The notes beneath the pieces were generated by a model. It was not told where the DNA came from. It saw only the letters and a program-made list of their open reading frames with translations, and did no database searches. Made by a program: the position numbers and the translations under genes. 64,000 nucleotides of DNA from NCBI GenBank assembly GCA_024278175.1, contig JAJRTS010000002.1:92654-156653 (forward strand), read 5' to 3'. Positions 34,578 to 44,630 of this stretch are shown one piece after another (the first letter of the stretch is position 1; each line of letters opens with the position of its first letter). The stretch comes from Gemmatimonadales bacterium (lineage in GTDB: Bacteria; Gemmatimonadota; Glassbacteria; GWA2-58-10).

Positions 34578-37500
34578 ATGACGAGAAGCAAATTCTTTAT
34601 AAGCATGGTTGCCCTGGTTGCGCTTGCAGCGATGCTGGCAGCGCCTGCGTCGGCTGAAAGGCTGACTACCAGGAGGTCGCAGGGCAACAACCTGGGATTA
34701 ACCTCGGGAACCGGCTGGGGCATGCCCTGGACCGGCTCCTGGAGGGGCTCCCTGCAATATCCGAGGGGATCAGGCAATAACATCACAAACGATGGCATGA
34801 CCTTCGGCTTCGGCGCCTACCGCGACATTGACGGTGATGGCGTTTACGAAGACACCTCGGGACTGAACAACTTTCGGTCCAACATGCCCGCCCTGAGTTC
34901 GCTCGAACAACGGGACCTGATCCTCTCGCTGGGCGCGGCCATGGGCGCCAGCGGCCTCGAGGGTGAGGCAGGCAAGGCCGAGTACAACAGGATCTGGAGT
35001 TCGCTGGATGCCTCCGAAGTGGCCGAGTGGCCGCCCGAGGGCCGGATTCCACGTACCTGGAGCGGTAAGCCCGACATAGCCGCCGCCGGTGAGACGCAGT
35101 TTTTTCACAGCAGCGACACGTTTAACAGTTGGGGCCCCGAAAGTTTCCCGCTGGGTGTTTACCAGGGATGGACCCTGCGCTATCTGGATTTCGGGGAAAG
35201 CAACAACATGGTTTACGTCCATAACTATGTTCGCAACATGAGCGAATATATGCCCTTTAACTCGAGTGCCACTTATCGGGACAACTTCGCTGCCGCGGGC
35301 AAGCCGGAAGGTATTACCTGGGGTGGCCTGGTAGGTGCCCAGAACTTCAGGGCCATGCGCTATAACGGCTCCCGTCCCGGTTGGGCGCTGAAGCAGTCGA
35401 AAGACCTGTTCTGTCTGTATCCCACTAACGCCTCGTTCGGTGGCTGGAGTCCTCCTCCGGCGCCGCTGCTGGCTTTCAAGATGATCAACCCGCCGGAGCA
35501 CAACGGCGAGGTGATGGACTTGAGCTCGCTGCATACCTACACCTCCGGCTCCAACACCGAGTTCGGTTTCTCGGACCACCTGCAGATGATGGTCGGTTAC
35601 CGCTGGAGCGTGACCTACCTGGTGATGGTCGACAGGGATACGGGTCTGTACGATGGCCAGCTCAATCCCTGGACCGGCCGGCCGGTTTTGGGCGCTTTCC
35701 CGGGCAGGCTTGAGCCCAGCGACCAGCGTTACGACCAGTGGATCTGGGCCGGTATGGGTACCTGGCAACATTACGTCAGCTACGGAGAACTCCACGACGT
35801 TGCACCGCGCGACTCATTGGAGTTCGATTTCGCGTTGATGCTGCCGATGCCCGGCCTCACTGACTGGGTAAGACCCGATCTGGTTGAAGCGAACATGGAC
35901 GATCCGATGATGCAGGAACTGCTGGCTCCGGCCGAGCAGTATGCCGAGGTGGCCGAGGTCATTGTCAACGGTGGATTCCAGGTGCCCGTGGCGCCGACCA
36001 CTCCTCCGCTGACGATCGTTCCGGGTGACCGTCAGGTAACTCTCACCTGGAGTGACCTGCCGCTGCAGCAGCCTGATCCTTATTACGACTTTCTGCAGGA
36101 CAACCCCACACTCGATCCCGACGGCGTTTACCGCCAGTACGATTTTGAGGGATTCAGGGTGTACCGCAGTTTTGTGGGACCCAGCGATTCCCACAGTGAA
36201 CTGCTGGATGATTTCAATCTTTCCAGCGGCACCGTGCAGTTCCATTATATCGACAAGCTGGAAGACGATGATCCGTACTTTCGGATGCGTAACGGCTTGA
36301 AAGTCTGGTATGCTGTCGTGGCCTACGATTCAAATGTCGATCCGGCTACCGGTGAAGCTTTCAGCCTGCCGCTGGAAGAAAGCGGCAAGACCTGGAACCG
36401 TCCCGGTGAGGGGATTTACCAGGTAATCCCGCGTAGCGAGGCCAGTGAGTACCGTGAGGCTGCACTGTCCAGTGTTGGATGGGCCGGGACAAGCGAAGCG
36501 CTGCCGATCGAGAGCGTGCCGCTTGCCGGTTCCGGGGGATTGATCACAGAGACGCCCAAGTTCCTTGAGCCGATCAATACCATCACTGTTGACATCGTCA
36601 ACAATGAAAAGGTGACAACGGAACAGACGGTCTATCTGGCCGTAACCGGGATGGGGCCGCACGGTGGCCTGGCCGGCTCCAGAACAGTGGCTCTGACGGA
36701 CGCCTCAGGGAACCTTATCGATCCCATGGCGCAGAAAATCATGGTCAACGGCCGCGGTGGCTCCTATCTCAAGAGCCTCGGTTTTTCCGGCGGGATGGGC
36801 ACTGACGGTATCGCTTACTCGGTGGGCCTGACTATCGAGCAAAGGTCGATCCGCAGACCAGGCATGCAGATCCAGTTGGACCCTGCGGGCTACAGTGGTG
36901 CGGACATTGGTTTCGCGACCTATCGCTGGAGTGAAGGTAGCACCGGAACTCCCGTGTACTCTGGGGCGGGAACGAATGTGGCATATACCCGGGCCGGTGA
37001 GTTCAAGATCACCTGGGGCACCTCCGGCGGCGGTCTGACCTGTACGGTTCAGGATCTGACCCACAACAAGTCGATCCCCTTCAGCCCGTATATTGATGAC
37101 GAAAACTGGGGATTCATCGTTGATGGCGCTACGTTTGCGGATATCACCGCGGACGCGGGCCGTGCATGGGGTGGCCCCAGCAACGTGCTCGTTCCTCAGA
37201 GCGAGCGCAGCATCCTGCTGGCCGAGACCGTTGCGGCCGATAACGCCGATGACTTCTATCTCTACGTCAACGGTAATGCCTGGAAGTTCACCAATGTCAG
37301 TGCGATGCCTGCTTCCGGTACCGTGATGACGGTAATCATGGCATACGGCAGCTGGAGTGATGACACCTTCAACCAGGTCCCGGAACCGATCTTCCCGGGC
37401 GACAGGTGGAAGATAGTCATCAATCCGATGACGATGAACGCGGACGACGCCGACCTGAGCCGTATCAAGGTCGTGCCGAACCCGTACATGGCTTCCTCGT

Positions 37501-37835
37501 TCCTTGATCTGTCGCCGACAAACCGCAGGATAGAGTTTGTCAACCTGCCGAGCAATTGCACGATCAGGATTTACACGCTCAGCGGCAATCTGGTCAACGT
37601 ACTGAACCATATCGGAATTAACCGCCAGGGATGGGGCAACTACACGGATTACGACCGCCTGCAGGCTGGTACAGGTGAGCCGATAGTGTACAGCGGTTCC
37701 GATAACCATTCCGGAACCGAGCCCTGGAACCTGCGCAACCGTTTCGGCCAGGTTGTGGCCAGCGGACTGTATCTTTACCACGTGACGGATAAGCGGGGTA
37801 AGACCTTCACCGGCAAGTTCTATGTCGTCAACTAA
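34578..37835 (+). CDS. Large secreted protein with fibronectin-III-like and C-terminal sorting domains
   Basis: 1085 residues. Signal peptide (FFISMVALVALAAMLAAPASA). The N-terminal ~450 residues have no motif I recognise. A fibronectin type III-like segment (~470-560) starts TPPLTIVPGDRQVTLTWSD. The C-terminus has the type IX secretion/FlgD-like pattern: VVPNPYMASSF, TIRIYTLSGNLV, then GQVVASGLYLYHVTDKRGK and a short beta strand ending FYVVN. It lies between a TonB receptor and a PorV/PorQ-like gene, with a strong ribosome-binding site. Probably cell-surface, perhaps receptor-associated binding. Confidence 0.8.
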   Translation: MTRSKFFISMVALVALAAMLAAPASAERLTTRRSQGNNLGLTSGTGWGMPWTGSWRGSLQYPRGSGNNITNDGMTFGFGAYRDIDGDGVYEDTSGLNNFRSNMPALSSLEQRDLILSLGAAMGASGLEGEAGKAEYNRIWSSLDASEVAEWPPEGRIPRTWSGKPDIAAAGETQFFHSSDTFNSWGPESFPLGVYQGWTLRYLDFGESNNMVYVHNYVRNMSEYMPFNSSATYRDNFAAAGKPEGITWGGLVGAQNFRAMRYNGSRPGWALKQSKDLFCLYPTNASFGGWSPPPAPLLAFKMINPPEHNGEVMDLSSLHTYTSGSNTEFGFSDHLQMMVGYRWSVTYLVMVDRDTGLYDGQLNPWTGRPVLGAFPGRLEPSDQRYDQWIWAGMGTWQHYVSYGELHDVAPRDSLEFDFALMLPMPGLTDWVRPDLVEANMDDPMMQELLAPAEQYAEVAEVIVNGGFQVPVAPTTPPLTIVPGDRQVTLTWSDLPLQQPDPYYDFLQDNPTLDPDGVYRQYDFEGFRVYRSFVGPSDSHSELLDDFNLSSGTVQFHYIDKLEDDDPYFRMRNGLKVWYAVVAYDSNVDPATGEAFSLPLEESGKTWNRPGEGIYQVIPRSEASEYREAALSSVGWAGTSEALPIESVPLAGSGGLITETPKFLEPINTITVDIVNNEKVTTEQTVYLAVTGMGPHGGLAGSRTVALTDASGNLIDPMAQKIMVNGRGGSYLKSLGFSGGMGTDGIAYSVGLTIEQRSIRRPGMQIQLDPAGYSGADIGFATYRWSEGSTGTPVYSGAGTNVAYTRAGEFKITWGTSGGGLTCTVQDLTHNKSIPFSPYIDDENWGFIVDGATFADITADAGRAWGGPSNVLVPQSERSILLAETVAADNADDFYLYVNGNAWKFTNVSAMPASGTVMTVIMAYGSWSDDTFNQVPEPIFPGDRWKIVINPMTMNADDADLSRIKVVPNPYMASSFLDLSPTNRRIEFVNLPSNCTIRIYTLSGNLVNVLNHIGINRQGWGNYTDYDRLQAGTGEPIVYSGSDNHSGTEPWNLRNRFGQVVASGLYLYHVTDKRGKTFTGKFYVVN

Positions 37836-37905
37836 CTTTGATTCCTGGGAGTTCAGTATGACATCCATGGAACTTAAACCCCGCAGTAGATACGGAGGTA
37901 TTCGT

Positions 37906-39117
37906 ATGTCGATAAAAATGGCAACACGCGTATTAATCGCCGCCTGCGTATTCCTGATGTCCATCACGGGGGCCGTTCTGGCCCAGGGTGTGGCACGGCA
38001 GGATTACAGCGGTCTGGATAAGTACTTATACCAAGGCAGGCCGGACAATGCATCGTTCGTGGGCGTGCGTGCCGCGGAGTTTCTGACAATTCCGATCGGT
38101 GCGCGAGGTATCGCCATGGGTAGTGCTTATTCCGCGGTAGCGGATGATATCACCGCCATCTGGTGGAACCCGGCGGGTCTGGGTTTCCTCCAACAGAAAG
38201 AAGCGATGATGACGTTGGTCGATTACACTCTCGACATCACCTACAGCTACGGCGCGTTCGCAACGCCTGTTGCGGACGGACAAGTGGTGATCGGCGGGTT
38301 TTTCGGCTATCTTGATGTTCCGGATATGGAAGTCACCACGGTTTACAGTCCGGATGGTACGGGCCGTTATTTCAACGCCTACGATTTCCAGATGGGCGGT
38401 TCAGTGGCCTACAACCTGTCGGACAGGTTCGTGGCCGGTGTGAGCATGAAGTATGTGCACCAGGACGTCTACGGCAACACCAGTGGTAGCGCGATGGCCT
38501 GGGATGCCGGTGCGATATATCACACCGAGCTCGCGGACAGGGAACTCAGATTCGCGGTTTCGATCCAGAACCTGGGAACGAACATCACGATGAGAGGCTC
38601 CAACCTGACCCGCTTTGTCGGTCCTGAAAGCCCGGGTGGTGTGTTTCCGGACGGATACATTGACTATTCGACTGACAAGCTGGCCATCTCGCGGCGTAAC
38701 GACCGTGAGGCCGACCTGCGGACCCGTCCCTATCGTCTGCCTACTTCGGTCAAAATCGCGGTTGGTTACAACATCCTGACCAGCGAAAAGACCAACTGGC
38801 TGGTGACAGGCGAAGTCTGGCGTCCGAACAACCTGCCGATGAGCTATGCGGCCGGAACGGAGATGACCTACAGTTTCAATCCGGTTATCTCCGCCTCCCT
38901 GCGTGGGGGCTGGAAAATCCAGACCGATGAGTACACCAACGGCACCGATGAGTTCGGATACGCATATTACGGCGATAATCCGACGCTGCGCGGTCTGAGT
39001 TTCGGCGGCGGTATCAAGCGTGCTTTCGGTAGCAGGTTCGTGGAATTCAGCTATGCCTATCGCAACAAGGGACGCCTGAGCGCTGACAACTTCTTCACCG
39101 TCAGCTTCGGCTTCTGA
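37906..39117 (+). CDS. PorV/PorQ-like outer-membrane beta-barrel protein
   Basis: 403 residues from ATG 37906 behind GGAGGTATTC; ATG 37858 (GGGAG upstream) would add a 16-residue extension. Signal peptide, then FLTIPIGARGIAMGSAYSAVADDITAIWWNPAGL, a signature of the PorV/PorQ/UPF0164 family of FadL-like barrels, here cut to its key words. Alternating beta strands continue to a terminal Phe (FTVSFGF). In type IX systems PorV carries cargo to the attachment complex; its place behind a sorting-domain protein supports such a role. It ends 27 bases before a strong terminator. Confidence 0.88.
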   Translation: MSIKMATRVLIAACVFLMSITGAVLAQGVARQDYSGLDKYLYQGRPDNASFVGVRAAEFLTIPIGARGIAMGSAYSAVADDITAIWWNPAGLGFLQQKEAMMTLVDYTLDITYSYGAFATPVADGQVVIGGFFGYLDVPDMEVTTVYSPDGTGRYFNAYDFQMGGSVAYNLSDRFVAGVSMKYVHQDVYGNTSGSAMAWDAGAIYHTELADRELRFAVSIQNLGTNITMRGSNLTRFVGPESPGGVFPDGYIDYSTDKLAISRRNDREADLRTRPYRLPTSVKIAVGYNILTSEKTNWLVTGEVWRPNNLPMSYAAGTEMTYSFNPVISASLRGGWKIQTDEYTNGTDEFGYAYYGDNPTLRGLSFGGGIKRAFGSRFVEFSYAYRNKGRLSADNFFTVSFGF

Positions 39118-39144
39118 CCCTTAGTGACAGGATGTAGCAACACA

Positions 39145-39183
39145 AAAAGCCCCCTCCCGCGGATCATGCGGGAGGGGGCTTTT
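39145..39183 (+). terminator. Bidirectional rho-independent terminator
   Basis: A 16-bp perfect stem: AAAAGCCCCCTCCCGC (39145-39160), 7-base loop, complement 39168-39183 ending in TTTT. The A-run on one side and T-run on the other make it functional for both the receptor/PorV operon (+) and the converging Gfo/Idh gene (-). Confidence 0.95.
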
Positions 39184-39222
39184 CGTTGTTTGTGTCTCTT
39201 TCAGTTTGCAGCCCCAGGGCCG

Positions 39223-40476
39223 TTAGCCCGTGATTTCCTCTACGGACACCGACCGGCCGTTATCCAACGAACTGGTATAGAGCATCAGCGCCGCGATCGA
39301 GGTCAGTCTGGCGCTCTCCATGTCCATCACCGGTTTGTCGCCGTTGCGCACGCAGGCCACGAAGTGCTCCAGCGCCTTGCGCGATGCGTTCTCGGTGCTG
39401 TCGCGGAAGTCCACGATCTTATCTGGCTCGGTGAGCGGCGCATTGCTGATATTGAGCGACTGGCCCAGCTTGATCCGGTTGAATTTATGTTTCAATCCAA
39501 TCTGCTGGAGGTGCCTGGTCTCTTTCTCCCAGAAGATGCGAAAACCCGAATCCATGTACTCAATCGTGCCGTATGTGCCGTGGATGGCCCAGCCGCTGCC
39601 CCAGCGGCTGTTGGCGAGTTGCCCGCTTACCGTGCCCAGTACGCCGTTTTCCATCTCGAGGTAGCCCATCAGGCTGTCGTGGTTCTCACGGCCGTCATTG
39701 TAAACGCGAATCTTGCCCTGGCAGGAAGCGTTTACCGGCATGGTGCCGAGAATATCGAGCAGCATGTCGATATTGTGGGTCAACAGTTCGGTCAGGATCC
39801 CTCCACAGTACTCGCGGTACATCCGCCAGTTGAGCACACGCTCCCACTTGGGGTCCTCGATTTCCTTGCGCCAGGTGGTGTTCCGGTCGTAGTGGGCGTA
39901 GAACTGCGTAATCTCGCCGAACGAGTTGTTGCGGACCAGCTCCTTGGCCTGCGCAAAAGACTCCATCATTCTGCTCTGGTAGCCGACCAGGTAAACCAGA
40001 GCTGGGTGTTGTTCAACCGTGGCTTTCATCCGGTTGAGCTGCTCCACGGTGAGCCCCATGCTCTTTTCGCTGTACACGTGCTTGCCTGCCTCCAGGGCGG
40101 CCACACTGCACGGCACGTGCAGGAACAGCGGGGGCGAAACAACCACCGCGTCAACGTCCTTCTGCTCGATCACTTTTTCCCACTGTTCGTGGCCGCGCAC
40201 CTGTTCGTTGCCCGAGTCGTTTTCGCCCGCCTCAAGGTGGGGCGGATAGATGTCGCAGACGTCGGTGACCGTGATGCCGGGAATTCCTTTCAGCAGACGG
40301 ATCAGGTAACATCCACGGCTGCCGGTGCCGATCACGCCGACATTGATCCGGCTGTTGAGGTTCTGGCCGCGAAGGACAGCCGGCGCACCAATCACCGCAA
40401 GGCCGGCGGCGGCCGCCGCCGTGGTGGAACCGCGCTTGATGAAATCGCGGCGTGAAAGGTTGTCGTTTATAGTCAT
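39223..40476 (-). CDS. Tat-exported Gfo/Idh/MocA-family oxidoreductase
   Basis: 417 residues from ATG 40476 (GGAGAAAAA upstream). The twin-arginine signal is SRRDFIKRGSTTAAAAAGLAV. The Rossmann fold starts INVGVIGTGSRGCYLIRLL, and the lysine-containing signature reads HVYSEKSMGLT where the family usually has EKP. Exported members bind NAD tightly and act on sugars or as GH109-like glycosidases; the exact reaction here cannot be read off. It is the downstream end of the carbohydrate locus. Confidence 0.88.
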   Translation of the reverse strand: MTINDNLSRRDFIKRGSTTAAAAAGLAVIGAPAVLRGQNLNSRINVGVIGTGSRGCYLIRLLKGIPGITVTDVCDIYPPHLEAGENDSGNEQVRGHEQWEKVIEQKDVDAVVVSPPLFLHVPCSVAALEAGKHVYSEKSMGLTVEQLNRMKATVEQHPALVYLVGYQSRMMESFAQAKELVRNNSFGEITQFYAHYDRNTTWRKEIEDPKWERVLNWRMYREYCGGILTELLTHNIDMLLDILGTMPVNASCQGKIRVYNDGRENHDSLMGYLEMENGVLGTVSGQLANSRWGSGWAIHGTYGTIEYMDSGFRIFWEKETRHLQQIGLKHKFNRIKLGQSLNISNAPLTEPDKIVDFRDSTENASRKALEHFVACVRNGDKPVMDMESARLTSIAALMLYTSSLDNGRSVSVEEITG

Positions 40477-40604
40477 TTTTTTCTCCATTGTTTGGTCGGT
40501 TCGCGGGCGCGGTTGGTCACGCCACGGGAGGTGTCTTCCCGGTTTGTCGCTGGCGTCCGTCCCGCAAGGGGCGGCGCCGTAAGGAAATTTATCGTGCGTC
40601 ACGT

Positions 40605-42689
40605 TCAGCCAACGGGTTCGGCCACAATCAGCAGGCTACCGGCAAACGCATGGCTTATCGACTGTTGCCCGGGACTGACCTCTCCAAGGTCGGTCCCATT
40701 TACATAATCGCTGACGCGGTATGTTTTACCCTGTTCCAGTCCGCGCAGTTCCAGGGGGCGGTTTCTGGGCCAGCGCTCGGCGTAAAAGGCGTAATAAATC
40801 CGCCCGTTCTTGCGGACCACGTGCGCCTCGGGCTTATCCCAGGCCAGGTCATAGAGGTTAAGGTAGTCGCCGCTGCTGAGCATCAGATGGTTATACAGGC
40901 CGAACCAGAGCTGCCATTTTTTGCGCTGCGCCTCGCTGAGGTTGGAATAGAGCGTGGTCAACTGGGCGCCGGTGCCAAGCGCGCTCTCGAACGATTCCGG
41001 TACGGACCAATGTTCCCATTCGTGGATCGGAATCTGGTAGCAGTCGCCCACACAGAACGAGGGGCCGCGGAAGGCTTTCTCCACCTTGATCCGGCGGCGC
41101 ATCTGCGGCAGGCTGGTGGGGTCTGAGGCGTTGGCCACGTTATAATACGGCATCTTGAACGGGTCGTGGGGCAGGCTGCAGATACACATCTCCACGGGCG
41201 CGCCGGGTTTGATCCGCTGGGCTGAGTCGTAAATGGCCTTGTACATCGCGCTCTGGCCCGTGAACGAATCCAGCGCGGAGCCATGGTTGTGCGCCGGATT
41301 GAAACACGGCGGCACGGCGCTCAGGCCGGTGGTGTCGAGATAGATCCCGTCAAAGCCCCAGTCGCCCATGAATTTCTCCACCAGAGAAACCACATACTCC
41401 ACCGCTTCCGGATGTTGCGGGCAAAGGTGGTACAGATCGCGGGGGCAGGTGGGATAACTGCCGTCCTCGTTTTGCACCAGCCATTGCGGGTGCTCCCTGA
41501 ACAGCTTGCTCTCTTTCTCCACTCCGGGCGGATACCACCAGAGGCTGGACATGAACCCCCTCTTTTTGATCCGGGCCGTGAATTCGCGCATGTCCTTGTC
41601 GCCGCCGGGGAATTTGCCCGTGGCCGGATTGGGTTCCCAGTCACCGTAGGTGGTGAACCAGCCGTCGTCGAGCATCGCCATGCCCATCCCGAACTGCCTG
41701 ATTTCCTCCAGTGCGCCGTAAATCTGCTCCAGGGTGAAATCATGTCCGAACCCCCAGCTTTTCCAGTAGGGCTTGTAACAGGCCTGCGGCGAATCGGTGA
41801 GGATTTCCAGGCCGCGCGCGCGCAGCAGTGAGGCCCAGGAGCGGATGGCGTCGTGAAAATCCAGGCGGTGCGCTATCAGGGCGGTGCGCTGGGTACATGT
41901 GTTTTCGCCGGGCTTTAGAACAGTCCGCTGGCCGAACCGGGCCTCGGGGGTTTCGCACAGGGAGGCCTGAACCAGGCCCTCCCTGTTGACCCGCATCGGC
42001 AGCGAGGCCCACACCGGATGGGTCTCCGCGCTGGCGAGGGCCAGCCCGCTCGATTGTGACCAGATATCCACCAGCGGCGCGCCGCCCAGCTCACCCAGAC
42101 CGGGTTTGGCGGGGTCCGCGCCCACGAAATTAGGCCGGTCGAATTCGCTGTCCAGGTAGACCACCGAGTAGTCGTTGCCCCAGCGGCCGGCCGGGCCGAG
42201 ATAGGAGGCGAATTCCCACGGCCGCCGTTGTTGGTCGTCCAGCCGACGGTCCAGCAGCACACGGCAACTGACCAGCTCGTCGATAGAGAGAGGCTGAGTG
42301 CCGTTGTTGGTGTATTCAGCTCTGGCGGTAACCACGCCGGGCAGAGTGTCGTAGAAATCCAGCGTCAGCTTGAGGCCGATCTCCACCGCCGGGTAGAATT
42401 CCTCGCCGTACTGGCTGGCCGAGGCGTGAAGCACCAGGCTCTTGCCGCTCACCGCGCAGCCGAAGAGTTCCAGTTGCTCCACACGGTTCCAGTCCACGCT
42501 CCAGCGGTCGATATCGAACCCGCCGAGCCGGGCGATAAAGGAACTCTGGCCGTTGTCGCGGGCCAGGCACAGCGCGCCGCCAGCGTGCATCAGTTGCGGC
42601 ACCAGGCCCAGGTGCTCGGTGATCAGCAATTTGAGCGGTCCGGATTCGGCCACCAGGCCACGCTCGGAAGCGGTTACCTTGAGAATCAT
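40605..42689 (-). CDS. GH36-like alpha-galactosidase
   Basis: 694 residues from ATG 42689 (AGAAGGCTTC upstream), no signal peptide, so probably cytosolic. A beta-sandwich N-domain (~1-270) is followed by a TIM barrel: YWKSWGFGHDFTLEQI, MAMLDDGWFTTYGDWE with the paired Asp, and DGIYLDTTG carrying the likely nucleophile Asp. A C-terminal beta domain ends the protein. The layout is that of clan GH-D enzymes releasing alpha-galactose. Cleaves galactosyl oligosaccharides probably imported by the upstream symporter. Confidence 0.85.
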   Translation of the reverse strand: MILKVTASERGLVAESGPLKLLITEHLGLVPQLMHAGGALCLARDNGQSSFIARLGGFDIDRWSVDWNRVEQLELFGCAVSGKSLVLHASASQYGEEFYPAVEIGLKLTLDFYDTLPGVVTARAEYTNNGTQPLSIDELVSCRVLLDRRLDDQQRRPWEFASYLGPAGRWGNDYSVVYLDSEFDRPNFVGADPAKPGLGELGGAPLVDIWSQSSGLALASAETHPVWASLPMRVNREGLVQASLCETPEARFGQRTVLKPGENTCTQRTALIAHRLDFHDAIRSWASLLRARGLEILTDSPQACYKPYWKSWGFGHDFTLEQIYGALEEIRQFGMGMAMLDDGWFTTYGDWEPNPATGKFPGGDKDMREFTARIKKRGFMSSLWWYPPGVEKESKLFREHPQWLVQNEDGSYPTCPRDLYHLCPQHPEAVEYVVSLVEKFMGDWGFDGIYLDTTGLSAVPPCFNPAHNHGSALDSFTGQSAMYKAIYDSAQRIKPGAPVEMCICSLPHDPFKMPYYNVANASDPTSLPQMRRRIKVEKAFRGPSFCVGDCYQIPIHEWEHWSVPESFESALGTGAQLTTLYSNLSEAQRKKWQLWFGLYNHLMLSSGDYLNLYDLAWDKPEAHVVRKNGRIYYAFYAERWPRNRPLELRGLEQGKTYRVSDYVNGTDLGEVSPGQQSISHAFAGSLLIVAEPVG

Positions 42690-42729
42690 TATTAGAAGCC
42701 TTCTATTTAATTTGAAAATTGAAAGAATG

Positions 42730-42782
42730 GTGAGGGGGAGAGACAAAACCTTTTAAAAAGGGTTCTTTTCTCTCCCCCTCAC
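42730..42782 (-). terminator. Large stem-loop in the symporter-galactosidase gap
   Basis: GTGAGGGGGAGAGA (42730-42743) is perfectly complementary to 42769-42782. Inside it AAAACC pairs with GGTT/TTTT, and the loop is AT-palindromic, giving a stem over 20 bp. A second direct GTGAGGGGGAG copy (minus strand) abuts it at 42783-42794. It may end or attenuate the symporter transcript. No other feature is seen in 42690-42924. Confidence 0.6.
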
Positions 42783-42924
42783 ACTCCCCCTCACTTTTTC
42801 CAAAACTTTTTATCAAGGGACCTCTCTTTAATCAGAGCAAGTAGTTACGATTATAACCTGTAATCGAAATTATCGCTCGGAGCCTGCTGCGGCGTAATCT
42901 GTAGCATTTTCGGAACGAGTTCAT

Positions 42925-44580
42925 TCAGTCAAAGAGCAGCCGGGCGCCGCAGCCCACGAAATATGTGATCATCCCGCCCACAGCCAGCACGGAAGCGTGT
43001 TCTCCGCCGAAACCGCCCAGCACGATCCCGCCCAGAAATAACGCCGCTCCGGTGATAATCAGTCCCAGGGTAACCTTGCCGGGCAGCGAGCGCGGCATGA
43101 TGTGGTACCAGTCGGCGTCTTCCGCTTTTTCGCGTTTGTAGAGTCTGTCTATTTTCTCACGGTCCGGCGGCGCGAAAAACATGCTCACCAGCGGAGTGAT
43201 AATCAGCGCTCCCAAAAAGGCCGAAACCGTGATCCACCACAGGTAGTCCGGCAGGCTGTAAACCGTGCAGACCATGCGGGCGATCACGCCGCAGAGAGCG
43301 CCGCCCAGGTAGCCGGCGATAGCCCCGGCCTGGTTGATCCGCCGTCCCTTGAGGCCGTAAATGATCGCCACCACGAATATGGGGGTGTCGAATATGCCCA
43401 CCAGCGTGAGAAAGAACTCCACCACCGAACCGAACTGCCGCACCAGCAGGGCGCAGCCAACCATCAGCGCGGTCATCAGCAGGGTCATGTAACGCGAGAA
43501 CCGCAGTTTTTCCTCAGACGTTGGTTTGCTTTTTCGTACGCGCTGCCAGAGGTCCTTGGCCAGCACGGTGGCACCGGCATTGAGCTCGGCGTCGATTGTG
43601 GAGAGCTGGCTGGCGAGAAGCCCGACGATAAATATCCCCAGCAGCCCCATCGGGATGGAGTTCATGTAGAGGTGGGTCATGATCGCGTCCGGGTCCATGC
43701 CCGCGGCGCCGGGTACGATAATCCTGGCGGCCAGCCCGGCGAAGAAATGGAACGGGTTGACAGGGGTGAGAATAATCCCGGTGAGCACCATGCCGCGCAC
43801 CAGGGTTTTGACGTTTTTGGAGCCGAACGAGCGCTGAATCATGCCCTGGTCGCAGGTGAACGCGTTGATCCCAAGGAACAGGATGGCTAAAATGAACTTG
43901 TAGTCGAACTCGCCGGCTGCGGGGACAAAGTTCAGAAACTCCGGGCTGGACTTGTCGATAATTCCCGGCAGCCAGCCCACCTGCGAGGCCACGAAACTGT
44001 AGCCGATCAACGTGGCGATCAGGATCAGGATGAACTGTACGGCGTCGGCGAAAATAACGCTGATCATCCCGCCTTCGTAGGTGTAGATACCCACGACCAC
44101 CGTAAAAATCAGCATCCACCAGTAGAAATTGACCTGCGGCACGATCACCGCGCCGGCCAGCGCTCCCAGGTACATCATCGAACCCAGCTTTCCCGCGCTC
44201 TTGATCGAGTACATCACCGCGGTCAGCGAGTGCGCCTTGCTGCCGAAACGCATCCCCATGAACTCGGGGATAGTTGTCAGGTTGAGCCTGCGGAACGCGG
44301 GCAGGACGAATAACCCGGCAAAAGCGAACGCCATGTTGCCGGTCCACTCGTGCCAGATGATGCTGATGCCTTCGTGGGCGGCCTGGCCGGCCTCGGAGAT
44401 AAAATTGTACATCCCCAGGTTGCAGGCGGCCAGCGAACAGATTACCAGGGCTGTGGGCATGGCCCGGTTGGCCAGGTAGAAATCGTCGGTGTTCGACACG
44501 CTGCGCGAGAGTAGTTTTCCCAGGCCCAGCATGAACAACAGCCAGACGCCGATAATTACCAGATCGACAGTACCAAGCAT
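42925..44580 (-). CDS. Sodium:solute symporter (SSS family)
   Basis: 551 residues with about 13 membrane helices. Family signatures include the N-terminal DLVIIGVWLLFMLGLGKLLSRSVSNTDDFYLANR, here shortened to its core VSNTDDFYLANRAMP, then FEFMGMRFG-type loop TIPEFMGMRFGSKA and a GLLASQLSTIDAELNAG helix. SSS proteins import sugars, uronates or other solutes with Na+. Its position among glycan enzymes suggests sugar or uronate uptake. It is 50 bases downstream of a 38-residue membrane ORF. Confidence 0.93.
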   Translation of the reverse strand: MLGTVDLVIIGVWLLFMLGLGKLLSRSVSNTDDFYLANRAMPTALVICSLAACNLGMYNFISEAGQAAHEGISIIWHEWTGNMAFAFAGLFVLPAFRRLNLTTIPEFMGMRFGSKAHSLTAVMYSIKSAGKLGSMMYLGALAGAVIVPQVNFYWWMLIFTVVVGIYTYEGGMISVIFADAVQFILILIATLIGYSFVASQVGWLPGIIDKSSPEFLNFVPAAGEFDYKFILAILFLGINAFTCDQGMIQRSFGSKNVKTLVRGMVLTGIILTPVNPFHFFAGLAARIIVPGAAGMDPDAIMTHLYMNSIPMGLLGIFIVGLLASQLSTIDAELNAGATVLAKDLWQRVRKSKPTSEEKLRFSRYMTLLMTALMVGCALLVRQFGSVVEFFLTLVGIFDTPIFVVAIIYGLKGRRINQAGAIAGYLGGALCGVIARMVCTVYSLPDYLWWITVSAFLGALIITPLVSMFFAPPDREKIDRLYKREKAEDADWYHIMPRSLPGKVTLGLIITGAALFLGGIVLGGFGGEHASVLAVGGMITYFVGCGARLLFD

Positions 44581-44630
44581 TTAGTCTCCAGTTTGCCGTT
44601 TATTAATATTGCGCTCCGAAAGATGTCTGT

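Noticed and set aside
39223..40476. Definite GH109 glycosidase call for the Tat-exported oxidoreductase
   Set aside because: The Rossmann and Tat features fit, but residues that separate GH109 from other exported Gfo/Idh proteins cannot be judged by eye.
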